The notes: generated by a model from the letters alone, not told the origin. A stretch of DNA of 64,000 bases from CAZVPF01 sp964628195 (GCA_964628195.1 CAZVPF010000002.1:62001-126000); one strand, 5' to 3'. Shown: positions 9,009-18,426, counted from the stretch's first letter. Program-made: numbers and translations.

Positions 9009-11750
9009 TTAATCCACTGTCCTGGCTACTTCGATTACTTCGTAAGCTTCGAATTTGTCATCAATCTTGATATCGTCGAACCCCACAAGCTTTATGCCGC
9101 ACTCGAAGCCTGCCTTGACTTCTTTTACGTCGTCCTTGAAATGCTTAAGGGAGTCTATCTTGCAATTATCCTTAACAACGATGTTGTTCCTGATAAGACG
9201 AAGTTTAGACTTATTCGTAACTTTGCCGCTCTTAACGTAACATCCGGCAATAGTTCCGACGCCCGAAATTTTGAAAGTGTTGCGAACCTCTACGCTGCCG
9301 GTTGTTTCTTCCTTAATCTCCGGTTCGAGCAGGCCTGACATCGCGTCTTTTACGTCTTTGGTGATGTTATAGATTACGCTGTAAAGCCTTATGTCAATTC
9401 CCTTTGAATCTGCCAGCTGTTTTACACGGTCTTCGGGAACTGCGTTAAATCCGATTATTATGGCCCCGGAGGCTTCGGCAAGCACCACGTCACCTTCGGT
9501 TATTCCGCCCACAGCCGCCTGGACTATCTTAACCTTGACCTCTTCGGTGCTCAGTTCGCTTAGATACTTAACAAGTACGTCAACGCTTCCCTGTACGTCA
9601 CCGCGAATGATAAGATTAAGCTCCTTTATGTTGCCCGCTTCGATGTGGCTAAAGAGGTTGTCAAGGCTTATCTGGGTTTGCTTTGCAAGTGTTTCTTCAC
9701 GACTGAGCATCTGCTTTTCCTCGGCGGCGGCTTTTGCCTTGTTAGCGTCTGAAATACAGAAGAACCTGTCTCCGGCTTCGGGTACATCGCTTAGCCCGCT
9801 GATCTCAACCGGGTCCGAACTGGTAGCCTTTCTTATGGTCCTTCCCCTGCTGTCGCGAAGCGTTCTTATCCTTCCATGCCCGGCCCCGGCCAGCACGGTG
9901 TCGCCTTTTTTCAGCACCCCTTCTTTGATCAGCACCGTTGCAACCGCGCCTCTGCTGGTCGTCATCTGTGCCTCAACGACCCATCCCGTTGCAGGCAAAG
10001 TTGAGTCGGCCTTGTAATCCTTAAGCTCGGCAATATAATCGAGGTGTTCGATAAGGTCCTCGATACCCTGGCCCGTTGTAGCACTTGTTTTTACGATCTC
10101 GGTATTTCCGCTCCATTCAGACGGCGTCAGATCGTGTTCTGCCAACTGTCCGTATATTCTGTTAATGTCAACACCGGGAATGTCGATCTTGTTAAGCGCG
10201 ACGATTATTTCAACGTCCGCGGCCTTGGCGTGATTTATCGCTTCAATGGTTTGGGGCATAACACCGTCGTCGGCGGCAATGACCAGCACTACAATATCGG
10301 TCATGTTCGCACCGCGGGCCCGCATGGAAGTGAAAGCTTCATGGCCGGGGGTGTCAAGGAAAGTTACCTTTTTGCCGTTTATCTCAACCTGGTATGCGCC
10401 GATATGCTGGGTAATTCCACCCGCTTCACCCCCGGCGACATCTGACTGTCTTATCCTGTCCAGCAGGCTCGTTTTGCCGTGGTCAACGTGACCAAGCATG
10501 GTTACAACGGGCGGCCTGCGCACAAGTTCGGTTTTCTCTCGTTCATCGAACTCTTTCTCGATCTGCTCGAACATTGAATGTTTGCGTTCAATCGTAAGCT
10601 CCGTGCCGAAGTCCAGCGAAATAAGTTCGGCAACGTCATTGGTTATAACCTGGTTGGCTGTCGCCATTACACCTTGTTCCATGAGCTTTTTAATGATGTC
10701 GCCTGTCTTGACCGCGATTGCAGCCGAAAGGTCCTTTACCGTAACCGGCTCGCTGACTGTCGCCTTTTCGGGTCTTTCGACAACCTTTTCTTCTGCTTTT
10801 TGCCTGGTCTCGATTTTTCTTGTCGGTCTTGCTTTGAGCGATTCGCCCCTTGCAGCGGCCAATCTTGCTCGCCGCTCCTCTATATCCTTTTCGAGCATCT
10901 TCTTCTTGCCGCGAGGAGCATCTTCGAGTTTTTCGAAATCGTCTTTACGGCTTTTTCCGCGTTTGCCTTTTTTGCCCCCCGCACCCTTCTGCCCGATATC
11001 GATACTGGCAAGCAGCGGTTCGGAAATTGGGGTGTCAAACTTCGGTCTTGAAGGTGGTCTGCTTTTACGAGGCGCCCTTGTTTCGTGGGGCTCTATCTTT
11101 TCCACCCTGATGACATTCGGTCCGCTTAGAGCAGCCGGTTTAGGCTTGTCCAGCCTGGGTCCTGCCGGTTTAACCTCTTCAGGCTTGGGCGGCTCTTTCC
11201 TTACGTATACGGGGCCCTGCGGTCTAGCCGGCTTGTGGGTTTTTTTCTCTTGAGTTTCGAGTTTTTCTTCTTTTTCAGCAGCAGGTTCACCTTCAGCCTC
11301 TGCGGCTGCGGAGGGCGTTTCTTCGACCTGCGCTGCCACAGCGGTCTCGGTCTCGGTTTTTTGTGCCTCTTGTGCGGACTCTGCTGGAGTTTCTGGCATT
11401 TCCTCGGCGACTTCCGGTGCCGGTGTATCTGCGGACTCGTCGGTTTCGGTTTGCACGGCCTGTGCTTCGCCAGCTTCCTGCTCGGCCTTTTCAGCGGCGG
11501 CTTTTTCCGCAGCTTTTTTCTTTTTCTTTACCCTTACCTTTTCGAGATCGACTCTTTTTGCGGTTTCAACGGTGGTGTTGTGTTCACCTTCGCTGAACCA
11601 CTCCCGGATCGTTGCAGCCAGACCCGCAGATATCGTTGCCATGTGGTTCTTGATATCCAGACCCTCGGCCTGGCATTTTTCAACAATGGCTTTGCTTTTT
11701 ACACCAAGTTCCTTGGCAAGAATATGTACCCTTGTGGTGGATTTAGCCAA
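9009..11750 (-). CDS. infB: Translation initiation factor IF-2
   Basis: GTPase that places initiator tRNA on the 30S subunit and promotes subunit joining. The 913 residues contain an IF2_N domain at the start (TRVHILAKELGVKSKAIVEK), a long charged Ala/Glu/Pro/Lys-rich linker (about 75-400), then the G domain with GHVDHGKTSLLD (G1), GITQHIGAY (G2 region), DTPGHEAF (G3) and NKID (G4), followed by domains II, III and IV. The length is usual for bacteria with long N-terminal regions. It is the second gene of the operon, 42 nt after nusA. Confidence 0.98.
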   Translation of the reverse strand: MAKSTTRVHILAKELGVKSKAIVEKCQAEGLDIKNHMATISAGLAATIREWFSEGEHNTTVETAKRVDLEKVRVKKKKKAAEKAAAEKAEQEAGEAQAVQTETDESADTPAPEVAEEMPETPAESAQEAQKTETETAVAAQVEETPSAAAEAEGEPAAEKEEKLETQEKKTHKPARPQGPVYVRKEPPKPEEVKPAGPRLDKPKPAALSGPNVIRVEKIEPHETRAPRKSRPPSRPKFDTPISEPLLASIDIGQKGAGGKKGKRGKSRKDDFEKLEDAPRGKKKMLEKDIEERRARLAAARGESLKARPTRKIETRQKAEEKVVERPEKATVSEPVTVKDLSAAIAVKTGDIIKKLMEQGVMATANQVITNDVAELISLDFGTELTIERKHSMFEQIEKEFDEREKTELVRRPPVVTMLGHVDHGKTSLLDRIRQSDVAGGEAGGITQHIGAYQVEINGKKVTFLDTPGHEAFTSMRARGANMTDIVVLVIAADDGVMPQTIEAINHAKAADVEIIVALNKIDIPGVDINRIYGQLAEHDLTPSEWSGNTEIVKTSATTGQGIEDLIEHLDYIAELKDYKADSTLPATGWVVEAQMTTSRGAVATVLIKEGVLKKGDTVLAGAGHGRIRTLRDSRGRTIRKATSSDPVEISGLSDVPEAGDRFFCISDANKAKAAAEEKQMLSREETLAKQTQISLDNLFSHIEAGNIKELNLIIRGDVQGSVDVLVKYLSELSTEEVKVKIVQAAVGGITEGDVVLAEASGAIIIGFNAVPEDRVKQLADSKGIDIRLYSVIYNITKDVKDAMSGLLEPEIKEETTGSVEVRNTFKISGVGTIAGCYVKSGKVTNKSKLRLIRNNIVVKDNCKIDSLKHFKDDVKEVKAGFECGIKLVGFDDIKIDDKFEAYEVIEVARTVD

Positions 11751-11792
11751 AATAACTCTCCACTTGCGAAAATAATTGATTTACAAATTTTT

Positions 11793-13019
11793 TTATACGC
11801 CGCTTTCAGGTTTGGGCTTCTTCTGCTGTTCGAGAATGTCTTCGGCACGTGTTTTGTTTTCCTCGGCAGCTAGTTTTTTTGCTTCTTCTGATGCTTGGTT
11901 TATAACTTTTTCTGCTGCTTCCGGTTCCATGCCCAGTTCGCTTACAAGCGGCTCGGCGCCGACTTCTTCGAGATCAAGAACGGAGATGATCCCGAGCGCC
12001 AGCAGGTTGTCTACAAGTCTTTCGTCGGCATCAGCTAAATGTGAAATGCAATCGGCGAGCTTTTCAACCTCGTCATTGTATTCAGCCGGCGTGAGGATGT
12101 CGATATCCCATCCGGTCAGCCTCGCAGCGAGCCTTACATTCTGGCCGTGCTTGCCTATCGCGAGGCTCAGCTGGTCCTCACCAACGACGACCGTCGCTCT
12201 TCCAAGCTCGAAGCAAAGGGCAATTTCACTGACCTGGGCAGGCATAAGCGCGTTTGAAATAAGAACCTGCGAAGAATCCGACCACCTTACGATATCGATC
12301 TTCTCACCCGAAAGTTCGTCCACGATATTCTTGATCCTGCTGCCCCGTACACCTACGCACGCCCCGACGGCATCGACCTTGTCGTCGTTGGAGTGAACCG
12401 CGATCTTTGTGCGATATCCCGCTTCCCTTGCAAGGGCCTTTATTTCGATAATCCGCTCGGCAACTTCAGGAACTTCCAGCTCGAAAAGCCTCTTGATAAA
12501 GTCCGGGTGAGTCCTCGAAAGGATGATCTTGACCTGGCTTGACGATTCCCTTACATCCAGTATCATGGCCCGGACGCGTTCGCCTACATGGTGCGTTTCG
12601 CCCGAAATCTGCTCGCTTTTTGGCATAAACGCCTCCACGCGCGAACTGATCGTCACAGTAAGGGTTCCACCTTCATACCTGCCTGCGGTGCCGTTTATGA
12701 TCTCGCCTTTTCGCTGCGCGTATTCGGCGAATATGCTGTCCCGCTCGTCTGCCTTGAGCTTCTGGATCATTACCTGCTTGGCTGTCTGGGCCGGTATCCT
12801 TCCAAGCCTGCGAATGTCGATCTGCTCGTTGTCTTTATATGCGGTGATGCTTCCGCTGGAACGATCGATATGAACCACGATATCCTCTGTTGTGGGGGCG
12901 TTGAAGTACTTCCTCGCAGCCGACACCATTGCCGACTCGAGATCCTGGAATATTGACTCTTTGTCAATATTCTTGTCGCGGGCAATGTTGTCGACAATCC
13001 TTATCAATTCCTGGTTCAT
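11793..13019 (-). CDS. nusA: Transcription termination/antitermination protein NusA
   Basis: Binds RNA polymerase and nascent RNA to modulate pausing, termination and antitermination. The 408-residue protein has the NusA N-terminal domain (ELIRIVDNIARDKNIDKESIF), an S1 domain (GEIINGTAGRYEGGTLTV), two KH domains (GVRGSRIKNIV; LSLAIGKHGQNVRLAARLTGW) and a short helix-hairpin-helix-like C-terminal region with a Lys/Pro tail. The ATG at 13019 has AAGGAAGG five bases upstream. An in-frame extension to 13121 would run through the leader hairpins and is rejected. No rimP is found upstream; instead there is a long structured leader with its own promoter. Confidence 0.97.
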   Translation of the reverse strand: MNQELIRIVDNIARDKNIDKESIFQDLESAMVSAARKYFNAPTTEDIVVHIDRSSGSITAYKDNEQIDIRRLGRIPAQTAKQVMIQKLKADERDSIFAEYAQRKGEIINGTAGRYEGGTLTVTISSRVEAFMPKSEQISGETHHVGERVRAMILDVRESSSQVKIILSRTHPDFIKRLFELEVPEVAERIIEIKALAREAGYRTKIAVHSNDDKVDAVGACVGVRGSRIKNIVDELSGEKIDIVRWSDSSQVLISNALMPAQVSEIALCFELGRATVVVGEDQLSLAIGKHGQNVRLAARLTGWDIDILTPAEYNDEVEKLADCISHLADADERLVDNLLALGIISVLDLEEVGAEPLVSELGMEPEAAEKVINQASEEAKKLAAEENKTRAEDILEQQKKPKPESGV

Positions 13020-13041
13020 ATTAACCTTCCTTATATTAATT

Positions 13042-13068
13042 AAAAAAGCGGAACCTTTCGGTGTCCGC
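13042..13068 (-). terminator. Intrinsic-terminator-like hairpin just upstream of nusA
   Basis: On the minus strand, GCGGA-C-ACC pairs with GGT-TCCGC around a GAAA tetraloop (plus-strand 13048-13068) with one bulged C, followed directly by a run of six T (plus-strand A run 13042-13047). It lies 23 nt before the nusA start codon and inside the predicted transcript, so it would act as a conditional terminator (attenuator) in the leader. Confidence 0.6.
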
Positions 13069-13072
13069 TTGT

Positions 13073-13337
13073 CAGGGCCAAATACTATGCTGTATACCGA
13101 AAGACGTAAGTCTTCCAGCATAACGGCTGTTATACCGCCGGAAAGGCCAAATCAACCTCCTTTCCGCGATATATAGGCCTCTGAAAAGCACACCGAATGT
13201 CCTTTTCATGGCTCAAAACCGAGATCGGCGCATAACGCCGATGCGAGTGGCAAGATTTACCACTACGCGATAACACGGCTTTTTAACCTTTCTGATACCA
13301 TCTTAAACCTCTATAAAATACTGATCAGGTTCTTAAC
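13073..13337 (-). promoter_or_regulatory. Long structured 5' leader of the nusA operon
   Basis: Between the predicted start site (near 13337) and the attenuator-like hairpin, the minus-strand RNA holds a series of perfect stems, given in plus-strand coordinates: 13246-13250/13260-13264 (5 bp), 13224-13230/13236-13242 (7 bp, loop of 5), 13182-13188/13202-13208 (7 bp, extended inside by ACA/TGT), 13139-13146/13159-13166 (8 bp, enclosing an AAAGGAGG motif) and 13086-13092/13116-13122 (7 bp). A 45-codon arginine-rich reading frame (13209 to 13072) and a six-codon frame behind AAAGGAGG exist, but neither is supported as a gene. No known riboswitch, tRNA or RNase P signature was recognised. Confidence 0.55.
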
Positions 13338-13343
13338 GCGTAA

Positions 13344-13371
13344 ATTATATATTAAGTGCCTTGCTTGTCAA
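13344..13371 (-). promoter_or_regulatory. Consensus sigma-70 promoter of the nusA-infB operon
   Basis: Read on the minus strand, TTGACA (plus 13366-13371) and TATAAT (plus 13344-13349) are both perfect consensus hexamers separated by 16 nt. This should be a strong promoter, fitting the operon's house-keeping content. Confidence 0.85.
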
Positions 13372-13528
13372 CACTTATATTTTAAATAGTTTTTGAGTCA
13401 TTTCATGGGTTTTTAGGGTCGCCAATAGCTTTTTTTTTGACCAAACACACAAATCGTTCAGTTATTCTTCTTGAAATCTGAAAAAATATAAGGTAAAAAT
13501 TAGTTTTTCAGGTATAAATCAGGCATAA

Positions 13529-15190
13529 ATGATAGCTTTTACGATACATCGATACATATTCAACGAGCTTTTCAAGGTCTTCATGCTGACCACGGTGGCA
13601 TTGACCTTGATCTTTTCGCTGGTCTCGACCCTGGCTCCGATGCAGGAATACGGGGTTGGTCCGGAGCAGGTACTCAGTATTTTAACATATTTTCTACCCA
13701 TAACGTTAACTTTTGTTCTGCCCATTTCAGCCATGTTTTCGGCAAGCCTTGTTTACGGCAGGCTCGCTGGTGACAACGAGCTTGACGCCTGCAGGGCAGG
13801 TGGGATCAGCTTGATGACGGTAATTTACCCGGCGATATGCCTGGCAATAATTGTGGGTATTTTGAACCTTGTACTCAGTTTTTATATTGTGCCGGACTTC
13901 GTTCACCGCGCCGAGCGCACAATAAAGGACAACGCAAAACAGATACTTTTCCGAAATATACAGCGTAAGGGTTATTACGTTTTGCCGAACAAGGAATATG
14001 TCATCCGTGCCGACCATGCTATACCGGATCAGGATACGCTGCTTGGTGTGATTATCGTCGAATCCAAAAGGGGCGAGCTTTCCCGGCTGATAACTGCAGA
14101 GTCGGCGAAGATACAGATACAAAAAGTACCCGGCGAGAACATAAACGAGGTAACCGTCGTCGCCGGCGAGACATACCAGGTAACCGAGCAGGGCGACCAG
14201 GTATATTCAAGCAGGCTGCCCGTGCGCGGCACATTCGAACCGCTGCTTGCAGACAAGATTAAGTTCCAGAAAATAGAGCAGATAAAACGCATCCAGCAGA
14301 ACATAATGAACTTCAACCCTATACGCAAACTCGCTTTCAAGGCCGGCTCGCAGCTTGCGGTGGAGCTTTTGGCACAGGATATCAACGAATCCATAACCAC
14401 CGGAAGGGGTGAATATTACACTATCAGCGGTGACAGGAAAGTTTTGCGTATAAAATCCGGCAGGGCCTACGTGCCCGGAAACACCGACAGCCCGGGCGTT
14501 GACGATGTTATCCTTCTGCCCGCTGAAAGCGCCCTCCAGGGACGGGAAATACCCCTTGAGGTTATAGAGTATGACAAGGAGAGCACCGAGCCGATTTACA
14601 AGTATTACTGCAAAAGCGCGAAGATAAAGCTCGACCAGCACGTAAACCAGGTAAGTCCCCTTGTGGTAATTCTCGAAAACGCGATATCCGAAACCCCGGA
14701 GGGCAGGAGAAGCCTCGCCCCGGCTGCTCGCAAGACGTTCATGGACATATCTTTCCCCCCCCGCATTAGGATGCTGGTTGATGACGGTGTGCTGCTTGAT
14801 ACTATCGATAGCGCTGAAAGCGTCCTGCAGCTTAGCCCCAGCCCAAAATTCAAAAAGTTCAAGGCTGTCCTGTATCACAAGATTGGCGACGCCCACGAGG
14901 AAATTCTTTCCGAGACGCATTCCAGGCTGGTCTTCGGTATGGGCTGCATTCCGTTGATACTTATTTCCATCGCTTACGGTATCAAGCTCAAGGGAGGGCA
15001 CCTCTTAAGCGCGTTCGGTGTCAGCTCCATCCCCGCCGCTGTGCTTATCATCGCGATAATGGCCGGTAAGAATCTTATTACAGGCACCACCGGCACAAAC
15101 CAGTCGCTCGGGGTGATGGTGATGTGGGTCTGCATGATACTGCTGTGCGTGTTCACCTGGCTGACCTACCGCTTCATGATGAAGACATAA
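13529..15190 (+). CDS. LptF/LptG (YjgP/YjgQ) family permease
   Basis: Inner-membrane permease of the lipopolysaccharide export ABC system or a relative. N-terminal membrane helices lie at about residues 13-35, 50-80 and 90-120; then comes a large extracytoplasmic domain (about 125-440), and C-terminal helices at about 465-550. The N-terminal pattern IHRYIFNELFKVFMLTTVALTLIF and the conserved GRLAGDNELDACRAGG loop identify the family. The 553 residues exceed the usual ~360, because the periplasmic domain is enlarged. Only one such gene is seen and no LptB partner is nearby. Start ATG 13529; the ribosome binding site is weak. Confidence 0.88.
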   Translation: MIAFTIHRYIFNELFKVFMLTTVALTLIFSLVSTLAPMQEYGVGPEQVLSILTYFLPITLTFVLPISAMFSASLVYGRLAGDNELDACRAGGISLMTVIYPAICLAIIVGILNLVLSFYIVPDFVHRAERTIKDNAKQILFRNIQRKGYYVLPNKEYVIRADHAIPDQDTLLGVIIVESKRGELSRLITAESAKIQIQKVPGENINEVTVVAGETYQVTEQGDQVYSSRLPVRGTFEPLLADKIKFQKIEQIKRIQQNIMNFNPIRKLAFKAGSQLAVELLAQDINESITTGRGEYYTISGDRKVLRIKSGRAYVPGNTDSPGVDDVILLPAESALQGREIPLEVIEYDKESTEPIYKYYCKSAKIKLDQHVNQVSPLVVILENAISETPEGRRSLAPAARKTFMDISFPPRIRMLVDDGVLLDTIDSAESVLQLSPSPKFKKFKAVLYHKIGDAHEEILSETHSRLVFGMGCIPLILISIAYGIKLKGGHLLSAFGVSSIPAAVLIIAIMAGKNLITGTTGTNQSLGVMVMWVCMILLCVFTWLTYRFMMKT

Positions 15191-15229
15191 CCCAGGCTCG
15201 AGACAATATCCTTAATTTACCTCGCGGCT

Positions 15230-16723
15230 CTAATACTTATCAACCTTGCTTTTTTCCATACCCTTAAAGTCCCTGCATACATATAGGTACAGCGTATTTA
15301 TAACCACGCCCCTGGAGTTTTCAATTTCAACGGGCAGTTTTTCATAGCTGTCGAACGCTTCTTCAAGCTCCTTGTGCAGTTCGCCGTAATCGGTAAGGAA
15401 TATTGCGTCCCTGCCGGTCAGGCCCTCGAAGCCCGGCCAAAGGTCATACTGGTTCATCCTGCGAAAGCCCGGGTTGTAATAGTAAACCCTCGGCTGACCG
15501 TCGCAGTAAAAAGCAAGCAGTGCGGTCCGCATGTAGTAGTCTGTGAATATAAACGTTCCCTGTCCCATGTTGTCCTGCAGGTCCGACACCTTCCCGCCGA
15601 TCTCGTCCCAGCCGCGAAGCTGCGTACTCGGGTCATATTCCGGCGGTGCTCCGAGCTTCGAGGCAAGCGTCGGCATGTACACGAAAACGGACATGAATAT
15701 CGCAAGCCCGGCCCCGGCGACCGTCAAAGCCTTCGTCGAAGTCTTCAAACTTCTCCACCGCGCGAAATACATATCCGCCAGAACCGCCAGCGGGGCGATG
15801 TACGCGGTTATCGCCCAGTTCGGCTGAACCCTGCCCTGTATGCTCTTGATGAAAAAGCCCGCGAGCATGGGAACACAGAACCAAAACGCAAGCGGGCAGA
15901 TTTTGCGTCTTTTTATCACTGCTGTTATCAGCATAAAGAAAAGTATCGGCGAGATTATGCCTATCTGCCCGCCGACAAACTCTAACATGAGGTTGGGTTT
16001 GAAGACAAACCCTTCTGCCACTTTCGTATGCCCGAGGTCGTGCCGAAAGTTTACCCACTCGTGCGCAGCGTTCCAGTAGATAACCGGCGTCATAAAAGCG
16101 AGCGTTATAAGAAGTGTAAGCCACACACCCGGCTGTCGGTAATATTTCCGCCGCTGCCTGTCAACGCCCAGGTAAATCAGCATACAGACGATAAAGAAGA
16201 TTATCGCGTACTTGCAGAGCATCGCCGCCCCGAGGCACACCCCCAGGCCCAGCCAGTATTTCAGCCTGCCCGTTTTGACCGCGAAATGCAGCAGTAAAAG
16301 CCCCGCCGTAAAAAAAAATATCAACGGGCTGTCCGGCGTCATCCCCATCCCGTAAAACGTAAACACCGGTATGATCTGAAGCAAAAGCGCCGCCGCAAAC
16401 CCTGCCTTCTCGCCGTAAAGCTCCCTGCCAAGCTTAAACAGCATAAGACTGCTAAGCGCCGAGAATATAACAGGCCACGCCCGCACGCCGATCTCCGTAT
16501 CGCCAAGTAACTCCGTCGACGACCATATCAGCCACGCGATGCCCGGCGGCTTGGAGTAGTAACCGAAATCAAGCCTCCGAGACCAGTCCCAGTACTGCGC
16601 CTCGTCACCGCTGAGGTTCACAGGGGAGTTTATAATAAGCAAAACCCGCAGCACGCTAAGGGCAAGCAGAATGATTAACAGCGCCGGGCCGAGAAATTTT
16701 TTGTAGTCGCCTTTTTGATCCAT
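15230..16723 (-). CDS. GT39/ArnT-like membrane glycosyltransferase
   Basis: 497-residue multi-spanning GT-C enzyme of the PMT_2 type, which transfers sugars from polyprenyl-phosphate donors to lipid or protein acceptors outside the inner membrane. After the first helix comes the catalytic acidic loop NLSGDEAQYWDWSRRLDFGYYSKPPG (D-E pair plus the YYSKPP motif seen in ArnT-like proteins). About eleven further hydrophobic segments and a soluble C-terminal domain follow. It is divergent from the phosphatase-like gene at 16.8 kb. The acceptor cannot be inferred. Confidence 0.87.
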   Translation of the reverse strand: MDQKGDYKKFLGPALLIILLALSVLRVLLIINSPVNLSGDEAQYWDWSRRLDFGYYSKPPGIAWLIWSSTELLGDTEIGVRAWPVIFSALSSLMLFKLGRELYGEKAGFAAALLLQIIPVFTFYGMGMTPDSPLIFFFTAGLLLLHFAVKTGRLKYWLGLGVCLGAAMLCKYAIIFFIVCMLIYLGVDRQRRKYYRQPGVWLTLLITLAFMTPVIYWNAAHEWVNFRHDLGHTKVAEGFVFKPNLMLEFVGGQIGIISPILFFMLITAVIKRRKICPLAFWFCVPMLAGFFIKSIQGRVQPNWAITAYIAPLAVLADMYFARWRSLKTSTKALTVAGAGLAIFMSVFVYMPTLASKLGAPPEYDPSTQLRGWDEIGGKVSDLQDNMGQGTFIFTDYYMRTALLAFYCDGQPRVYYYNPGFRRMNQYDLWPGFEGLTGRDAIFLTDYGELHKELEEAFDSYEKLPVEIENSRGVVINTLYLYVCRDFKGMEKSKVDKY

Positions 16724-16806
16724 CTATTCGGATTATAATGATATCCGACGAGCACGCAACATTTATTAAGTTGAATCTAAGGAGGATATTCCGTATTATC
16801 GTTACT

Positions 16807-17571
16807 ATGACAGAAAAAAATGACATAACAGGTACAGGTCACAGCAGTGATAATCAGGCCCCAAAGCCGCCGGTCAAGCGCAAACGTTGGAAAAAACTTA
16901 TCCTCCCAGGCGTGCTTTTGCTTATCGGCCTGTGGGTTTACTGGTTCTTTTATTACAAATCCAATTTTCGCGAGGTCGTTGACGGCACCGTTTACCGCTC
17001 GGCCCAGCCGCGTATCGAACAGCTTGCCGGCTGGGTAAAAAAGTACGACATCCGGACGGTGCTGAATTTGAGAGGTGACGCAGGCGAGATAACTGACCAA
17101 GAAATAGCCCTGACCGAGCAGCTTGGGATCGATTTCAGGACCGTTACCCTAAGCGCGTATCTTGTGCCCACCCCGGACCAGCTTGTCGCCCTTGCCGACG
17201 CAATCGAAAACGCGCAGACCCCGCTGCTCCTTCACTGCAGGCAGGGCATGGACCGCTCGGGGCTTGCCTCGATGATGGCCGCGATGGCGATAGGCGGCCA
17301 GAGCTATTCACAGGCCAAATGGCAGGCCTGGATGCCGCCCGGACCCTGGAAGAGAAAACCGCACACCGATTACGCGCATATTTCCGACGTGCTCGAGATA
17401 TACGAGGACTACTGCGACAGCCGCGAACTTGACTGCGACCACTGGCAGCAGTTTGAGCACTGGATACGGAACGTTTATGCAGCTGACCCCAACCGGGTCT
17501 CGCCGGGGGAAAATTCTTCGATTAATTCATTGCCGATCTTAACGCCTTGTGTCGCAAATCTGGCCCGGTAA
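16807..17571 (+). CDS. Membrane-anchored dual-specificity/tyrosine-phosphatase-like protein
   Basis: 254 residues. A basic stretch and one membrane helix (about residues 30-52, LPGVLLLIGLWVYWFF) precede a cysteine-phosphatase domain. The active-site signature HCRQGMDRSG places the nucleophile at Cys144 and the Arg at 150, matching HCX5R. VYRSAQP near residue 70 is typical of bacterial DSP-like phosphatases that precede the catalytic loop. The catalytic domain probably faces the periplasm, given the positive N-terminus. The start is uncertain: AAGGAGG at 16779-16785 is 21 nt from this ATG, so a rare upstream start such as ATT is possible. The substrate is unknown. Confidence 0.82.
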   Translation: MTEKNDITGTGHSSDNQAPKPPVKRKRWKKLILPGVLLLIGLWVYWFFYYKSNFREVVDGTVYRSAQPRIEQLAGWVKKYDIRTVLNLRGDAGEITDQEIALTEQLGIDFRTVTLSAYLVPTPDQLVALADAIENAQTPLLLHCRQGMDRSGLASMMAAMAIGGQSYSQAKWQAWMPPGPWKRKPHTDYAHISDVLEIYEDYCDSRELDCDHWQQFEHWIRNVYAADPNRVSPGENSSINSLPILTPCVANLAR

Positions 17572-17574
17572 AAA

Positions 17575-18348
17575 TCACCTTTCCAGAAGCCTTGCCGCAT
17601 CGTGGTCAATGACCCATGTAACTTTATCGAGAATCGGCCAAAGTGTGTGAGCGGGATATTTTAATTCGTCGGGCTCGTTTTCCATTACCTCTTTAACGAT
17701 TTGCGCCTTTTCCGGGCCGGATATAAGGATCATGAGATGCTCGGCATTGCACATCACCGGGTGTGTGATCGTCAGGCGGTTGTAATCGCCGTCCATCAGG
17801 TACACGGTAGTAACAAGGTCCTCTGTGTCAATAAGCGCATAGGAGTTGGGAAACAGCGAGCCTATGTGTCCGTCCGAACCCATCCCGAGAACCACCAGGT
17901 CAAAACGGGGAAACTGGCCCTTTTTGATTCCGAAAACTTCGCGGATCGTTTGCTCGTACTGCTCGACCGCCTTTCCGTAGTCGCATTCCTCCCCGCTCAT
18001 GCGGTGAACGTTGGACTCGGGCACGCCGACCTTATCGAGAAATGTATGTGCCGCAAGGTTGTAGTTGCTCGCCTCGGTGTCCGGGGGCACGAAGCGTTCG
18101 TCGACCCAGAAGACGTGTATTTTTTCCCAGTCGAGCTCACGGCTGCGAGGGCTTTCGGCGATAAGCTCGAAAAAACGTTCGGGCGTGTGCCCGCCGGATA
18201 GTGCGACGTAAAAAACGCCCTTTTCGGCAAGGGCCTTGCCGGCATCGTCGACGAAGACCTCGAGAGCCTGGCCTGCGAGGGTTTCAAAATCGGCTGCTTT
18301 TTTGATTTTAGGACTTTTCTGTTCCTGTTTTTTGCCTGATGACGCCAT
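17575..18348 (-). CDS. pgl: 6-phosphogluconolactonase
   Basis: Hydrolyses 6-phosphogluconolactone in the oxidative pentose phosphate pathway. The 257-residue protein shows the SOL/DevB signatures VALSGGHTPERFF, HVFWVDERFVPPD and DLVVLGMGSDGHIGSLFP. The ATG at 18348 has GGGG seven bases upstream; a TTG two codons earlier is possible. It has its own promoter at 18398-18426. No zwf or gnd is visible, but pgi lies nearby on the same strand. Confidence 0.93.
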   Translation of the reverse strand: MASSGKKQEQKSPKIKKAADFETLAGQALEVFVDDAGKALAEKGVFYVALSGGHTPERFFELIAESPRSRELDWEKIHVFWVDERFVPPDTEASNYNLAAHTFLDKVGVPESNVHRMSGEECDYGKAVEQYEQTIREVFGIKKGQFPRFDLVVLGMGSDGHIGSLFPNSYALIDTEDLVTTVYLMDGDYNRLTITHPVMCNAEHLMILISGPEKAQIVKEVMENEPDELKYPAHTLWPILDKVTWVIDHDAARLLER

Positions 18349-18397
18349 GATCAATCCCCGCTATTTAACTTTTCGAGCCCTTTTAATATTCGGTAAC

Positions 18398-18426
18398 ATT
18401 ATGGAGTATAATTGATAATATTTCAA
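18398..18426 (-). promoter_or_regulatory. Sigma-70 type promoter of pgl
   Basis: On the minus strand TTGAAA (plus 18421-18426), a 17-nt spacer and CATAAT (plus 18398-18403): each hexamer matches consensus at five of six positions. Confidence 0.6.

Noticed and set aside
10498..11253. Long plus-strand frame opposite infB
   Set aside because: Ser/Phe/Leu-rich shadow of the infB coding frame; IF-2 on the minus strand is certain.
13020..13121. In-frame upstream extension of nusA by 34 codons
   Set aside because: It would translate through the terminator hairpin, and the ATG at 13019 has a strong AAGGAAGG site.
13072..13209. 45-codon arginine-rich frame and a six-codon frame in the nusA leader
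   Set aside because: The first has no ribosome binding site; the second is too short to support. Both coincide with RNA stems that explain the sequence better.
14207..15001. 264-codon minus-strand frame inside the LptF-like gene
   Set aside because: Shadow frame; the plus-strand protein has clear family features.
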